A model generated the notes under the pieces. It was not told the origin of the DNA, made no database searches, and saw only the letters and a program-made list of their open reading frames with translations. Positions 1 to 8,011 of a stretch of DNA of 64,000 bases are shown here, in pieces. The DNA is from Neobacillus sp. FSL H8-0543 (GTDB taxonomy: Bacteria; Bacillota; Bacilli; Bacillales; Cytobacillaceae). The stretch covers positions 3,484,501 through 3,548,500 of the forward strand of contig NZ_CP151943.1 in the NCBI RefSeq assembly GCF_038592905.1. Direction: 5' to 3'. The position numbers and the translations under genes were made by a program. Every line of letters begins with the position of its first letter. Positions within the stretch are counted from its first letter, which is position 1.

Positions 1-28
1 CCCTTGGTTTTATCAATGTAACCAAGGG
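1..28. terminator. Bidirectional hairpin at window start
   Basis: CCCTTGGTT and AACCAAGGG form a 9-bp perfect stem around a 10-base loop. The stem covers the last codons and stop of the minus-strand nuclease gene. On the plus strand it is followed by a T-rich stretch, so it probably ends a plus-strand gene lying left of the window as well. The minus-strand T-tract would lie outside the window. Confidence 0.55.
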
Positions 29-1128
29 CTTTTGCTTGCGGTGGATAGAAATTTATTCAGTTCTTTGTTTAAGGATATTTCTCCTCCAGCTTGAAGCCAG
101 TTTTCTAGAATCTCTAAATAGTGAATTTGGCTATTTTTTAAATAACTATAAATGATTTGTGCCTCATCGATTTCATCTCTTCCCACTTCATTGAGTCTAG
201 ACGGTTCTGCAATATTAAAATGAAGGCAAATGTTTTTGCTTAGCTGTTCCATGGGTTTCTCATCCATTTTGAATATTTGACTAAATAGGATGGTTTTCCC
301 CTTTATTAGGAAGAGTTTCCAAGTCGAGTCTGGCAAGCTCTCAATGACCACGATATTTTTATTTTCTTCGGTGAATTCAATGATTTTTTCTTTATTTAAT
401 AGAAAGTTTATGGAGTCAATAGAATCTCGATACTTTGAAGCTGCTTCATAATCGAATTTATCGGCATAAGCAATCATCCTTTGCTCCATTTCTTCAAGTA
501 TACTTGTATCCCTGCCAGTAAGTAATTCAATAATTTTATCAATAATTTGATTATACTGGTTAAGTGCCGCTCCACCCAAGCACATCCCGATACATAGCCC
601 CAGAGAATGGTTTAAACAAGCTGTACTTTTTTTCGATGGGTTGCTACAGAGTATTTTATAGGCTTCTTTTATGCCGAAAATCGCTTTTTCTACCGTATGC
701 TTGCTTGTATAGGGGCCGAAATAGAGATTGCCATCCTTCTCTTTAGGGTGATTGGTTATTTCAATCTTACGAGGATGATCATCCATATGTATCACGAGAT
801 AGGTATAGGCTAAAGGGCTCTTCATCCTTTTATTATAGAAAGGCTTTAACTCTTTAATGAGTTTACATTCAAGTATAAAGGCTTCAAATTCTGTATCTGT
901 CAGAAGGTATTCAAAATCCTTTATGTTTGCTTTCAATTTATTTATCTTTTGCGAGTGAGCTATTGAGTTTTGAAAGTAAGTTCGCACTCTGTTTTTAAGA
1001 TTCTTCGCTTTCCCTACATAAATGATGCTGCCATTTGCATCTTTCATAAGATACACTCCAGGGGATGTTGGAAGGTCTTTAACTTTAATTTTTAAAGAAA
1101 TAAAAATCCCCCCTTTACTAGACTTCAA
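13..1128 (-). CDS. UvrC-like GIY-YIG nuclease lacking the C-terminal nuclease half
   Basis: The protein resembles the N-terminal half of UvrC, the excision-repair nuclease subunit. Counting from the TTG at 1128 (371 aa), the GIY-YIG domain has GVY at 24-26, IYVG at 36-39 and a candidate metal-binding Glu near residue 80. Four cysteines at 161, 171, 179 and 183 have spacing like the iron-sulfur cysteines described in UvrC. A UVR (UvrB-binding) motif lies at about 211-245. Full UvrC is near 590 aa, and the RNase H-like and helix-hairpin-helix parts are absent, so this is probably a Cho-like or accessory nuclease rather than UvrC itself. TTG 1128 has no ribosome site; a GGGGGG tract lies inside the frame, 6 nt before an ATT at 1101, which may be the true start. 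Confidence 0.75.
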   Translation of the reverse strand: MKSSKGGIFISLKIKVKDLPTSPGVYLMKDANGSIIYVGKAKNLKNRVRTYFQNSIAHSQKINKLKANIKDFEYLLTDTEFEAFILECKLIKELKPFYNKRMKSPLAYTYLVIHMDDHPRKIEITNHPKEKDGNLYFGPYTSKHTVEKAIFGIKEAYKILCSNPSKKSTACLNHSLGLCIGMCLGGAALNQYNQIIDKIIELLTGRDTSILEEMEQRMIAYADKFDYEAASKYRDSIDSINFLLNKEKIIEFTEENKNIVVIESLPDSTWKLFLIKGKTILFSQIFKMDEKPMEQLSKNICLHFNIAEPSRLNEVGRDEIDEAQIIYSYLKNSQIHYLEILENWLQAGGEISLNKELNKFLSTASKSPWLH

Positions 1129-1206
1129 TTAATTTTATCATATCTGAGTAATTGTGGTAAAATTCAGAGAGATTATCAATTTCTAGGGAAAAAATGAGGT
1201 TAAAAT

Positions 1207-2340
1207 ATGTTTAAACGGTATATGAACTTTCAAAAAAATAATGGTATTTCTCCTTATATTTGGACGATCCTTTGTATCCTGCCATTTTATTTTATTTTCC
1301 AATCATCTTCACCGATTAAAATATTCGTTGGAGTAATTCTTACGGTCTTATTTCTGATATTCTTCCGAATTGCCTTGAGTGTCAAAGGATGGCCTGTTTA
1401 CCTATGGACCTTCATTCTAATTGGAATCTCCATTACATCAACAAGCCTTTTCAGCTACGTTTATTTTGCTTTTTTCCTAGCTTATTTTATCGGTAATATC
1501 AAAGAACGTGTGACCTTTTTAACCCTTTATTTTATCCATTTGATTAGCACCTCTGCATCGATAAATTTTAGTATTGTGCAGCAGGATGAATTATTCTTAA
1601 AACAATTGCCATTTGTTGTAATTACATGGATTGGTGTCATTCTACTTCCATTCAATATTCGAAATAAAAAAGAGATGGGACAACTTGAAGAAAAACTAGA
1701 GGATGCAAATAAGCGAATATCAGAGTTGATTAAACTGGAGGAGCGGCAGCGGATTGCCCGTGATCTTCACGATACATTGGGACAAAAACTATCACTTATT
1801 GGTTTGAAAAGTGATTTAGCTCGGAAATTAATTACAAAAGACCCAGATCAGGCACGCAGTGAGTTAAAGGATGTTCAACAGACAGCAAGAACTGCGTTGA
1901 GTGAAGTTAGAAAAATGGTTTCGTCTATGCGTGGGATACGCTTGAAGGATGAATTGGTACAGGTTAAAAAAATGCTCAAAGCTGCGCAAATAACCTTCGA
2001 TAATGAGCCAGATTTTACACTAAAGGATGTTTCCTTACTGATAGAAAATATCCTTAGCATGTGCTTGAAGGAAGCGGTAACGAATATCGTCAAACATAGT
2101 GGTGCTACAACCTGTTCTGTTTCCATCAGTCAATCTTGGAAGGAGACGGTGTTGACCATTAAGGATAATGGTGTTTTCAAAGGCAAGGACGAGAGTTTAG
2201 CAAAGGGACACGGTTTATTAGGAATGAAAGAACGGCTTGAGTTTATAAACGGAAACCTGGAGCTTGTAACAAATGAGGGTACGACCTTAATCATCCGAGT
2301 TCCAAATGATGTTAAGCCTAGTGATAAGGAGAGAGAATGA
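1207..2340 (+). CDS. desK: Sensor histidine kinase DesK
   Basis: Membrane thermosensor kinase that controls lipid desaturation and adaptation to cold in Bacillus. The first ~150 residues hold four to five hydrophobic segments. A coiled linker (about 155-180) follows, then a HisKA_3 box with RDLHD, giving phospho-acceptor His188, the same number as in the B. subtilis protein. The HATPase domain has its N-box Asn near 293 and GHGLLGM near 335-340. The whole protein closely resembles DesK as I know it. A TGAGG site precedes ATG 1207. The gene abuts desR: stop TGA 2338-2340, next ATG 2341. No desaturase gene (des) is next to it, unlike in B. subtilis, so its target must lie elsewhere. Confidence 0.93.
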   Translation: MFKRYMNFQKNNGISPYIWTILCILPFYFIFQSSSPIKIFVGVILTVLFLIFFRIALSVKGWPVYLWTFILIGISITSTSLFSYVYFAFFLAYFIGNIKERVTFLTLYFIHLISTSASINFSIVQQDELFLKQLPFVVITWIGVILLPFNIRNKKEMGQLEEKLEDANKRISELIKLEERQRIARDLHDTLGQKLSLIGLKSDLARKLITKDPDQARSELKDVQQTARTALSEVRKMVSSMRGIRLKDELVQVKKMLKAAQITFDNEPDFTLKDVSLLIENILSMCLKEAVTNIVKHSGATTCSVSISQSWKETVLTIKDNGVFKGKDESLAKGHGLLGMKERLEFINGNLELVTNEGTTLIIRVPNDVKPSDKERE

Positions 2341-2940
2341 ATGATTAAAATCGTCATTGCTGAAGATCAACAAATGTTATTGGGTGCCTTTGGTTCACTA
2401 TTAAACTTAGAAGAGGATATGGAAGTGGTCGGAAAGGCTTCGAATGGAGCGGAAGCGGTAGAATTGGTCCGGAAATATCAACCAGATGTTTGTATGATGG
2501 ATATTGAAATGCCCGGGAAGAGCGGGCTAGAGGCAGCTGAAGAAATAAAGGGCTTAGACTGTAAAGTAATTATATTAACCACCTTTGCCCGTACGGGTTA
2601 TTTTCAACGCGCATTAAAAGCAGGGGTTAGAGGCTATTTGTTAAAGGACAGTCCAAGTGAAGAGCTTGCGAGCTCAATACGCAGTGTTATGGAAGGAAAA
2701 CGAGTTTACGCACCAGAGCTTATGGATGATGTCTATGGGGAAGAAAATCCACTCACCGAGAGAGAAAAAGAAGTATTAGAGCTAGTTGCAGATGGAAAAA
2801 ACACACAAGAAATCGCAGAACAACTAAGTATCAAAACAGGAACCGTCCGCAACTACATCTCAGCCATCCTAGACAAACTAGACGTCAAAAACCGAATCGA
2901 AGCCATCACCCAATCGAAAGAAAAGGGCTGGTTCAAATAA
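2341..2940 (+). CDS. desR: Response regulator DesR
   Basis: NarL/LuxR-class response regulator, 199 aa, partner of the upstream kinase. The receiver domain has acidic residues at the N-terminus (EDQ at 8-10), the phospho-acceptor Asp54 in MMDIEMPG, and a conserved Thr/Lys side (LTTF, LLKDSPS). The C-terminal helix-turn-helix lies near 135-190, with LTEREKEVLELVADG and GTVRNYIS. It closely resembles B. subtilis DesR, which activates the desaturase gene when phosphorylated. It starts on the base after the desK stop, so the two are co-transcribed and probably translationally coupled. Confidence 0.94.
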   Translation: MIKIVIAEDQQMLLGAFGSLLNLEEDMEVVGKASNGAEAVELVRKYQPDVCMMDIEMPGKSGLEAAEEIKGLDCKVIILTTFARTGYFQRALKAGVRGYLLKDSPSEELASSIRSVMEGKRVYAPELMDDVYGEENPLTEREKEVLELVADGKNTQEIAEQLSIKTGTVRNYISAILDKLDVKNRIEAITQSKEKGWFK

Positions 2941-2947
2941 CAATAAT

Positions 2948-2980
2948 GGTGCCTGTCACCACTCGTGGACACTGTCCACC
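2948..2980. repeat. Dispersed GGTGCCTGTCACC repeat, copy 1
   Basis: GGTGCCTGTCACCAC at 2948-2962 recurs exactly as its reverse complement at 6732-6746. The adjoining GGACACTGTCCACC is itself dyad-symmetric, and its ACTGTCCAC core recurs at 6690-6698. Both copies lie in intergenic DNA. No coding potential is seen. Confidence 0.6.
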
Positions 2981-3100
2981 TCAGGCGGACACTCCGAAAT
3001 TAGAAATAGGATGTATTTTCCTGTTTCTATTTTTTTTGGGGGAATGATGGTATAATTATACTGAAAATTGTGATTATTAGTAATTGGGAGGAGTGAGGGC

Positions 3101-4717
3101 TTGATGAATGTAGCATCTCAGGTGACTGGAAAACGCGGGGAAAATTCGTATAGTTTTAATGAGTTTGTTTTGAAACGGGAGGGGCTGGATTGGTATCGTG
3201 ATGAACCTTTCCTACAAAAGGCAGTAAAGAAATTTACCGGTGCTGAGTACGAAAAGACTCATGAAAGAATTTTAGCCTTTTCACCTGTTGTCTCATCCAA
3301 ATGGAATCAACTTGCTGAACGAATCGCCAGGCCAGAGGTCCGTCCATACATGCTCCATTATGATGCCTTTAATCACCGAATTGACCGGATTGTTCGCCCC
3401 ATGGAAGTACATCAGTTAGAGAAAGAAGTATTTGGTGAAGGGCTCTTTTCTAGTAAAATGCCACCTTGGGAAAGCTTTGTTAAACGAATGTTAACTCATC
3501 AGATTGGTGAAGGCGGTGTAACCTGTCCTTTAACATGTACCCATGGATTAATTGCCTTATTGGATGAATTTCCGAATCCAGAGTATCCTCAACTTCATGA
3601 GATTCTACTACATACAAAAGAAGGGCTAAATGGAGAGTTTGCCATTGGCGCCCAGTTTATGTCTGAAATACAAGGCGGCTCTGATCTGCCTAAGAATGTG
3701 CTTGAGGCTGTTCCGGATGGGAAGAACTACCGTTTATACGGTAATAAATTCTTCTGTTCAGCTGCACATGCTGATTATTCAGTTGTTACAGCAAAAATTT
3801 CAGGTTCTGACAAAGTATCAACCTTTATTGTTCCTGCCTGGCTCCCAGGTGATAAAGAAAAGGAAATCCGAAATGGCTACCAAATCAATCGGATTAAATG
3901 GAAGCTAGGCACCGCTGAATTACCTACAGCAGAAATTCTTTATCATGGGGCACTAGCATATCCAATCGGGCCGAAAGATAAGGGAATTGCCGTTGCCGTT
4001 GGAATTGTCCTCACACTTTCACGCCTTGAAATCGGTATTGCCTGTGCAGGGTTTATGCTGCGGGCATCAAGGGAGGCTGCCCTTTACGGTGACTTCCGAA
4101 CAGCCTTTGGAAAAAAAGTAAAAGACTATCCTCTGGCAGCTAGTAAGCTAAAAAGAATTGAAAATGCAGCACAGCGGACGACAGCAGGTGCCTTCAAAAT
4201 TTATGACCTGTTCTTACGCCTGGAGAAGCCGCTTAACCCTGGGCTAAATTCAGAGCATCCGTTGGAAGTTAGAAAACAGTTATTTAATCTGCGAGAACTT
4301 GTATTATTACAAAAGATTTGTGCGACAAACGAGGGAGCGGAAGTGTTAAGGGAAGCAATTTCTGTTTTTGCCGGGCATGGGGTAATGGAAGAGTTTTCAT
4401 CATTGCCGCGGATTTTCCGTGATGTCGTTGTCAATGAACAGTGGGAAGGACCCCGTAATCTATTATTAACACAAATTTACCGTGATCTTCAAAGAGTATC
4501 CGAATGGTATACTCCTTCTGAATTTGTCGGCAGTGTTTTAGAGGGTGCTTCGCAGGCAAGTATGAAGCAATTCTCCGAGCAGCTCGAAGATTTACTACAA
4601 AGACCGGTACTAGGTGAAGTAAACGAGGCTTCGATGGAAGCGGCAGTTGAATGGGATGCATTTTGCGATTCTTTCTTTAAAGCCTATCAACAGGTTGCTT
4701 TGACGGAAATAAGATAA
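3101..4717 (+). CDS. Acyl-CoA dehydrogenase family protein, AidB-like
   Basis: FAD-dependent acyl-CoA dehydrogenase-superfamily protein of 538 aa. It resembles the AidB branch (adaptive response to alkylation): a long N-terminal extension, the EIQGGSDL segment typical of AidB-like proteins, the helical C-terminal domain containing TAFGKKV, and VFAGHGVMEEFSSLPRIFRD near the end. Ordinary fatty-acid acyl-CoA dehydrogenases are about 380 aa, so length also favours this branch. The true substrate is unknown. GGGAGGAG at 3086-3093 can serve TTG 3101 or ATG 3104. The gene is monocistronic and followed by a strong terminator. Confidence 0.8.
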   Translation: MMNVASQVTGKRGENSYSFNEFVLKREGLDWYRDEPFLQKAVKKFTGAEYEKTHERILAFSPVVSSKWNQLAERIARPEVRPYMLHYDAFNHRIDRIVRPMEVHQLEKEVFGEGLFSSKMPPWESFVKRMLTHQIGEGGVTCPLTCTHGLIALLDEFPNPEYPQLHEILLHTKEGLNGEFAIGAQFMSEIQGGSDLPKNVLEAVPDGKNYRLYGNKFFCSAAHADYSVVTAKISGSDKVSTFIVPAWLPGDKEKEIRNGYQINRIKWKLGTAELPTAEILYHGALAYPIGPKDKGIAVAVGIVLTLSRLEIGIACAGFMLRASREAALYGDFRTAFGKKVKDYPLAASKLKRIENAAQRTTAGAFKIYDLFLRLEKPLNPGLNSEHPLEVRKQLFNLRELVLLQKICATNEGAEVLREAISVFAGHGVMEEFSSLPRIFRDVVVNEQWEGPRNLLLTQIYRDLQRVSEWYTPSEFVGSVLEGASQASMKQFSEQLEDLLQRPVLGEVNEASMEAAVEWDAFCDSFFKAYQQVALTEIR

Positions 4718-4726
4718 AGATTATTG

Positions 4727-4778
4727 AGCCTGACTTCTGGTGTAAATCAAACACTGGAGGTCAGGCTTTAATTTTTTT
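4727..4778 (+). terminator. Intrinsic terminator after the acyl-CoA dehydrogenase gene
   Basis: AGCCTGAC...CTGGTG and CAC...GTCAGGCT form a long, slightly imperfect stem around TAAATCAAA. It is followed by TTAATTTTTTT. Confidence 0.85.
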
Positions 4779-4801
4779 ATCAAAAATAGGCAAACTAGTG
4801 A

Positions 4802-4832
4802 TTGACATTAACGTTGCGTAAAGGTGTATCGT
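4802..4832 (+). promoter_or_regulatory. MerR-type promoter with 19-bp spacer and operator dyad
   Basis: A -35 TTGACA (4802-4807) and a -10 TATCGT (4827-4832) are separated by 19 bp instead of the usual 17. Over-long spacers are the hallmark of promoters that MerR-family activators untwist. The spacer region carries a dyad: ACATTAACG (4805-4813) against the complement of CGTAAAGGT (4817-4825), 7 of 9 matches. It drives the MerR/TipA-like gene, so autoactivation is likely. Confidence 0.75.
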
Positions 4833-4854
4833 AATGCTATGAGGAGGTGAACGT

Positions 4855-5619
4855 GTGGAATATACAGTCCAGAAGCTAGGTAGTCTCGCAGGTGTTAGCA
4901 CCAGAACACTACGATATTATGATGAAATTGGAATTCTTAAGCCAGCAAGAATTAATTCGTCTGGATATCGGATATATGGTCAAGCGGAAGTGGATCGTCT
5001 GCAGCAAATCTTATTTTACAGAGAATTAGGGGTTAGCTTGGAAAGCATCAAGGAGATTGTGACCGCACCATCCTTTGACGGTGTAAAAGCCCTGCGGGAG
5101 CATCGTGAAAAACTCCTCGAAAAAAAAGAACAATTAGAGCTATTAATTTCTAATGTTGATAAAACAATAGCCTTGACAGAAGGGAAGAGGAACATGTCAA
5201 ATAAAGAAAAGTTTGAAGGCTTCAAGAAGAAAATGATTGATGACAATGAGAAGAAATACGGGAAAGAAGTTCGTGAAAAATATGGTAAGGAAACGGTTGA
5301 GAAGTCTAATGCAAAGGTCATGAATATGACAGAGCAACAACATGAAGAGGTTACGACCCTTGCGGAAGAGCTGCACAATACCTTGGCAGAGGCTTTTAAA
5401 ACAGGCGACCCTGCAAGTGACATTGCTCAAAAAGCAGCAGATTTGCATAAGCAGTGGCTGACTTTTTATTGGAGTGAATATAGTAAGGAGGCACACGCAG
5501 GGCTTGCTCAAATGTATGTCGATGATGAAAGATTTACGGCCTATTATGACAAAGAGCAGCCAGGTACAGCAGCATTTTTAAGAGATGCCATTCATATTTA
5601 TACAGGCATGAAAAAATAG
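4855..5619 (+). CDS. MerR family regulator with TipAS-like ligand domain (Mta/TipA type)
   Basis: 254 aa. Residues 1-70 form the MerR winged helix (KLGSLAGVSTRTLRYYDEIGILKP), residues ~75-110 a dimerising coiled coil, and ~115-254 a TipAS-type domain that in relatives binds hydrophobic drugs. Closest known relatives are Mta and TipA, activators of multidrug transporters. The start is GTG 4855, preceded by GAGGAGGTG at 4841-4849. No transporter gene is adjacent, so its target beyond its own promoter is unknown. Between this gene and 6029 there are only repeats. Confidence 0.88.
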   Translation: MEYTVQKLGSLAGVSTRTLRYYDEIGILKPARINSSGYRIYGQAEVDRLQQILFYRELGVSLESIKEIVTAPSFDGVKALREHREKLLEKKEQLELLISNVDKTIALTEGKRNMSNKEKFEGFKKKMIDDNEKKYGKEVREKYGKETVEKSNAKVMNMTEQQHEEVTTLAEELHNTLAEAFKTGDPASDIAQKAADLHKQWLTFYWSEYSKEAHAGLAQMYVDDERFTAYYDKEQPGTAAFLRDAIHIYTGMKK

Positions 5620-5667
5620 TAATGAACTCACCCAAACAATGTCCTAAATAGTAACCTATTGAAAGTA

Positions 5668-5858
5668 AAATAAGCGGAGATTTTCCGGTTAGATGCAGAA
5701 TCGAGCTCAGATTGAGGGATATAAGGGGAGATTTTCCGATTATGCAAAGCAAAAGCCCCCATTTTCCTATTTTTTGAGTCATTAGGCGGAATCTCTCCGT
5801 CTATTCAAGCCTTTTTTAATAATAATTACTAACTAAGCGAAATTTCTCCGTCTATTTA
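5668..5858. repeat. Series of degenerate ~24-bp palindromic units
   Basis: Four to five related units lie about 35-65 bp apart: TAAGCGGAGATTTTCCGG (near 5670), TAAGGGGAGATTTTCCGA (near 5722), a weak one near 5752, TAGGCGGAATCTCTCCGT (near 5783) and TAAGCGAAATTTCTCCGT (near 5834). Each is roughly dyad-symmetric, as CGGA...TCCG. They fill most of the gene-free stretch 5620-6028. I see no open frame here. Confidence 0.55.
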
Positions 5859-5920
5859 TCAGACCAATTGTTATGTCAAAGTTAATGGAATTTTGTAGAA
5901 ACCTTATTAAATAAAGAAAA

Positions 5921-6016
5921 AGACGTATGCCAATTCATACGTCAATTCTTGTGTCTTTTAATAAGAAAGCACCCGAAAACGGAACTCTTTAAGAATAGCT
6001 CTAGTCGGTTTTTTGG
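5921..6016 (-). ncRNA. Unassigned conserved element E1 ending in a terminator
   Basis: Read on the minus strand this lies just after the ydcF-like stop. It contains GTTCCGTTTT, then GGGTGC, then AAGACA, and ends in a hairpin (GACGTATG / CATACGTC) followed by TTTTTC. The same series of motifs occurs at 20951-21045 downstream of yfhP, another minus-strand gene. It may be only a shared 3'-UTR/terminator family or a small RNA. I do not recognise the family. Confidence 0.4.
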
Positions 6017-6028
6017 ACGTTTCCCAGA

Positions 6029-6634
6029 TTAGCTTTCTCGGGGCTTAATTAAATAATATTTTGTTATCGCTAAGTATTCCCGAAGATAGGATTTCGGGAT
6101 GGCAATTGTCGGGGTTTTTGCAGGAAGACCTTCAACCTTTAAACCATGGTCTTTGGCAATTAATTTGGCTCGATAGATGTGAAAATCATTCGTTACAAGC
6201 AAACCTTTATTAAGATTGTCTGGGATCATCTTTTGTGAGAATTTGATATTCTCAACCGTAGAAGTCGATTTATCTTCGAGTATGATTCTTGCCTCATCGA
6301 TTCCATGAGCAATTAGCCCAATCTGAATTGCTTCAGCCTCACTAATGTCCTCACCTGGACCTTTTCCACCCGATGCAATCGCAACCGTATTAGGGTTAAG
6401 CTTCAAGTAATCAGCTGCTGCATCAATCCGGTATTGAAGAGACAAGGATGGTTCAGTCCCTTTAACGCGAGCACCTAAGATGATGATGAATTCAGTACTT
6501 TTAGGAACCCCACTATTAATCTGCTCTCTTATTTTCATATGTAGAAAGGCAAAGTATATAAGCAAAATAATAAAGAATACACCCGCAACAACCAGCAACT
6601 TTTTACGTAAACTCATAACCTCAAATCCAATCAT
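6029..6634 (-). CDS. YdcF-like DUF218 membrane-anchored protein
   Basis: 201 aa. An N-terminal membrane segment lies at about 14-30, followed by a DUF218/YdcF domain with IIILGARVKG, ASGGKG, EDKSTSTVEN and VTNDFHIYRA. Family members are linked to cell-envelope functions (SanA, YdcF, ElyC), but the reaction here is not known. The likely start is the ATG of MSLRKK (residue 7, near 6616), because GAGG precedes it. The first ATG (6634) has no ribosome site. It is convergent with the TipA-like gene and followed by element E1. Confidence 0.8.
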   Translation of the reverse strand: MIGFEVMSLRKKLLVVAGVFFIILLIYFAFLHMKIREQINSGVPKSTEFIIILGARVKGTEPSLSLQYRIDAAADYLKLNPNTVAIASGGKGPGEDISEAEAIQIGLIAHGIDEARIILEDKSTSTVENIKFSQKMIPDNLNKGLLVTNDFHIYRAKLIAKDHGLKVEGLPAKTPTIAIPKSYLREYLAITKYYLIKPRES

Positions 6635-6686
6635 ATAATAGTATAAGAGTGTTCAATAGCACTAAGATTATCCTACCATAAAACAC

Positions 6687-6746
6687 AACACTGTCCACTG
6701 GAGACGTACACAAAGGCAGAAATGTCTTTCTGTGGTGACAGGCACC
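6687..6746. repeat. Dispersed GGTGCCTGTCACC repeat, copy 2 (inverted)
   Basis: GTGGTGACAGGCACC at 6732-6746 is the exact reverse complement of the copy at 2948-2962. ACTGTCCAC upstream is also shared. The copy is intergenic, between ydcF-like and argC. Confidence 0.6.
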
Positions 6747-6781
6747 GTTGCATAAAAATTGTATAATCTTCTAAGAGGAAA

Positions 6782-6795
6782 TGTAAGCGTTTCCA
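6782..6795 (+). promoter_or_regulatory. Possible CcpA cre site
   Basis: TGTAAGCGTTTCCA matches 13 of 14 positions of the Bacillus cre consensus TGWAARCGYTWWCW. It lies about 65 bp upstream of the argC -35. Whether CcpA acts on the arg operon here is inference. Confidence 0.4.
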
Positions 6796-6847
6796 AAAAT
6801 AAAGGCGGTGAATTTCAATAAAAACTGAAAATTTAGCACTTTTTTAG

Positions 6848-6890
6848 TTGAATAATTATTTGTGTGTATGTATAATAATGCATTATGTAA
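6848..6890 (+). promoter_or_regulatory. argC promoter with overlapping ArgR (AhrC) boxes
   Basis: A -35 TTGAAT (6848-6853) and -10 TATAAT (6871-6876) are 17 bp apart. TTGAATAATTATTTGT over the -35 has the AATAATTATT dyad of ARG boxes. A second AT-rich dyad, ATAATGCATTAT, follows the -10. This layout fits arginine-dependent repression by AhrC/ArgR. Confidence 0.7.
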
Positions 6891-6911
6891 GCAACTTAGG
6901 AGTTGAATAAA

Positions 6912-7949
6912 TTGAAAGCTGCAATTATTGGTGGAACAGGTTATGGATCGATTGAGCTAATGAGGTTGATTAACATGCACCCTTATTTAGAGGTTGGGTC
7001 CGTTGTATCCAACTCCCAGGCAGGAAATAGGTTTAGTGAATCGTATCCGCACTTAACTGGTAGTTACGATCAACAACTTGAAAGTTTTGATGCAGATTTC
7101 TTATCTGCTAACAATGATGTCGTCTTTTTAGCGACACCCTCAGGTGTCAGTAATAAATTAGTTCCGCAGCTAGTCGATAAAGGAGTAAAATGTATTGACC
7201 TTTCAGGAGACTTTAGGCTAAGGTCACAAGCTGAATATGAAAATTGGTATAAGCACCCCGCTGCGAAAGAAGAATATTTAAGCCAGGCAACCTATGGATT
7301 AAGCGAAATTTATCCAGAAGAAATTAAGTCATCTAAACTTATTGCTAATCCTGGCTGTTATCCAACAGCCTCATTACTCGGGCTCTTGCCAGTTGTAAAA
7401 GGTAAATTAATAGATAATAAGTCAATCATAATAGATGCAAAATCAGGCGTTTCAGGAGCAGGCAGAGGTCTTTCCTTAACTTCACATTACGCTGAAATAA
7501 ATGAAAATCTTAAAGCCTATAAACTAGGGGCACATCAGCATATTCCTGAAATCGAACAGGTTCTTACTGATGAGAGCGATTCGCCGATTACCATCTCGTT
7601 CACAACGCATTTGGTACCAATGACACGAGGAATCATGTGCTCGATTTATGTGAATTTAACAGAGAATTTGACTTCAAAAGAAGTAAATGATTTATACAGC
7701 AAGTTTTATGAAAATCATCCATTTGTACGAATTAGACCAACAGGAAACCTGCCTTCTACAAAAGAGGTAAGCGGCAGTAATTTTTGTGATATCGGTTTAC
7801 ATGTTGATCAAAGAACGAATCGGCTAACGATTATCTCTGTTATTGATAATTTAGTAAAAGGGGCTGCCGGTCAAGCAATTCAAAATGTTAATTTGATGAA
7901 TGGATGGGATGTCAGGACAGGTCTTGATAGCATACCAATTTATCCATAA
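6912..7949 (+). CDS. argC: N-acetyl-gamma-glutamyl-phosphate reductase
   Basis: Third step of arginine synthesis: NADPH reduction of N-acetylglutamyl phosphate to the semialdehyde. It has an N-terminal dinucleotide fold (GGTGYGS near residue 8) and the catalytic cysteine in NPGCYPTA (Cys149 in this numbering). An upstream in-frame TTG at 6903 touches the TTAGGAG ribosome site (6896-6902), whereas TTG 6912 sits 9 nt downstream of it, so the 345-aa form is preferred. It is first in the run argC-argJ-argB-argD-argF and lies directly behind the ARG-box promoter. Confidence 0.95.
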   Translation: MKAAIIGGTGYGSIELMRLINMHPYLEVGSVVSNSQAGNRFSESYPHLTGSYDQQLESFDADFLSANNDVVFLATPSGVSNKLVPQLVDKGVKCIDLSGDFRLRSQAEYENWYKHPAAKEEYLSQATYGLSEIYPEEIKSSKLIANPGCYPTASLLGLLPVVKGKLIDNKSIIIDAKSGVSGAGRGLSLTSHYAEINENLKAYKLGAHQHIPEIEQVLTDESDSPITISFTTHLVPMTRGIMCSIYVNLTENLTSKEVNDLYSKFYENHPFVRIRPTGNLPSTKEVSGSNFCDIGLHVDQRTNRLTIISVIDNLVKGAAGQAIQNVNLMNGWDVRTGLDSIPIYP

Positions 7950-8011
7950 TAATAAATTGCTAGTTAACTAGCTTTTAAACGAGAATATTGAACTGAAAAG
8001 GGGGATTTATT

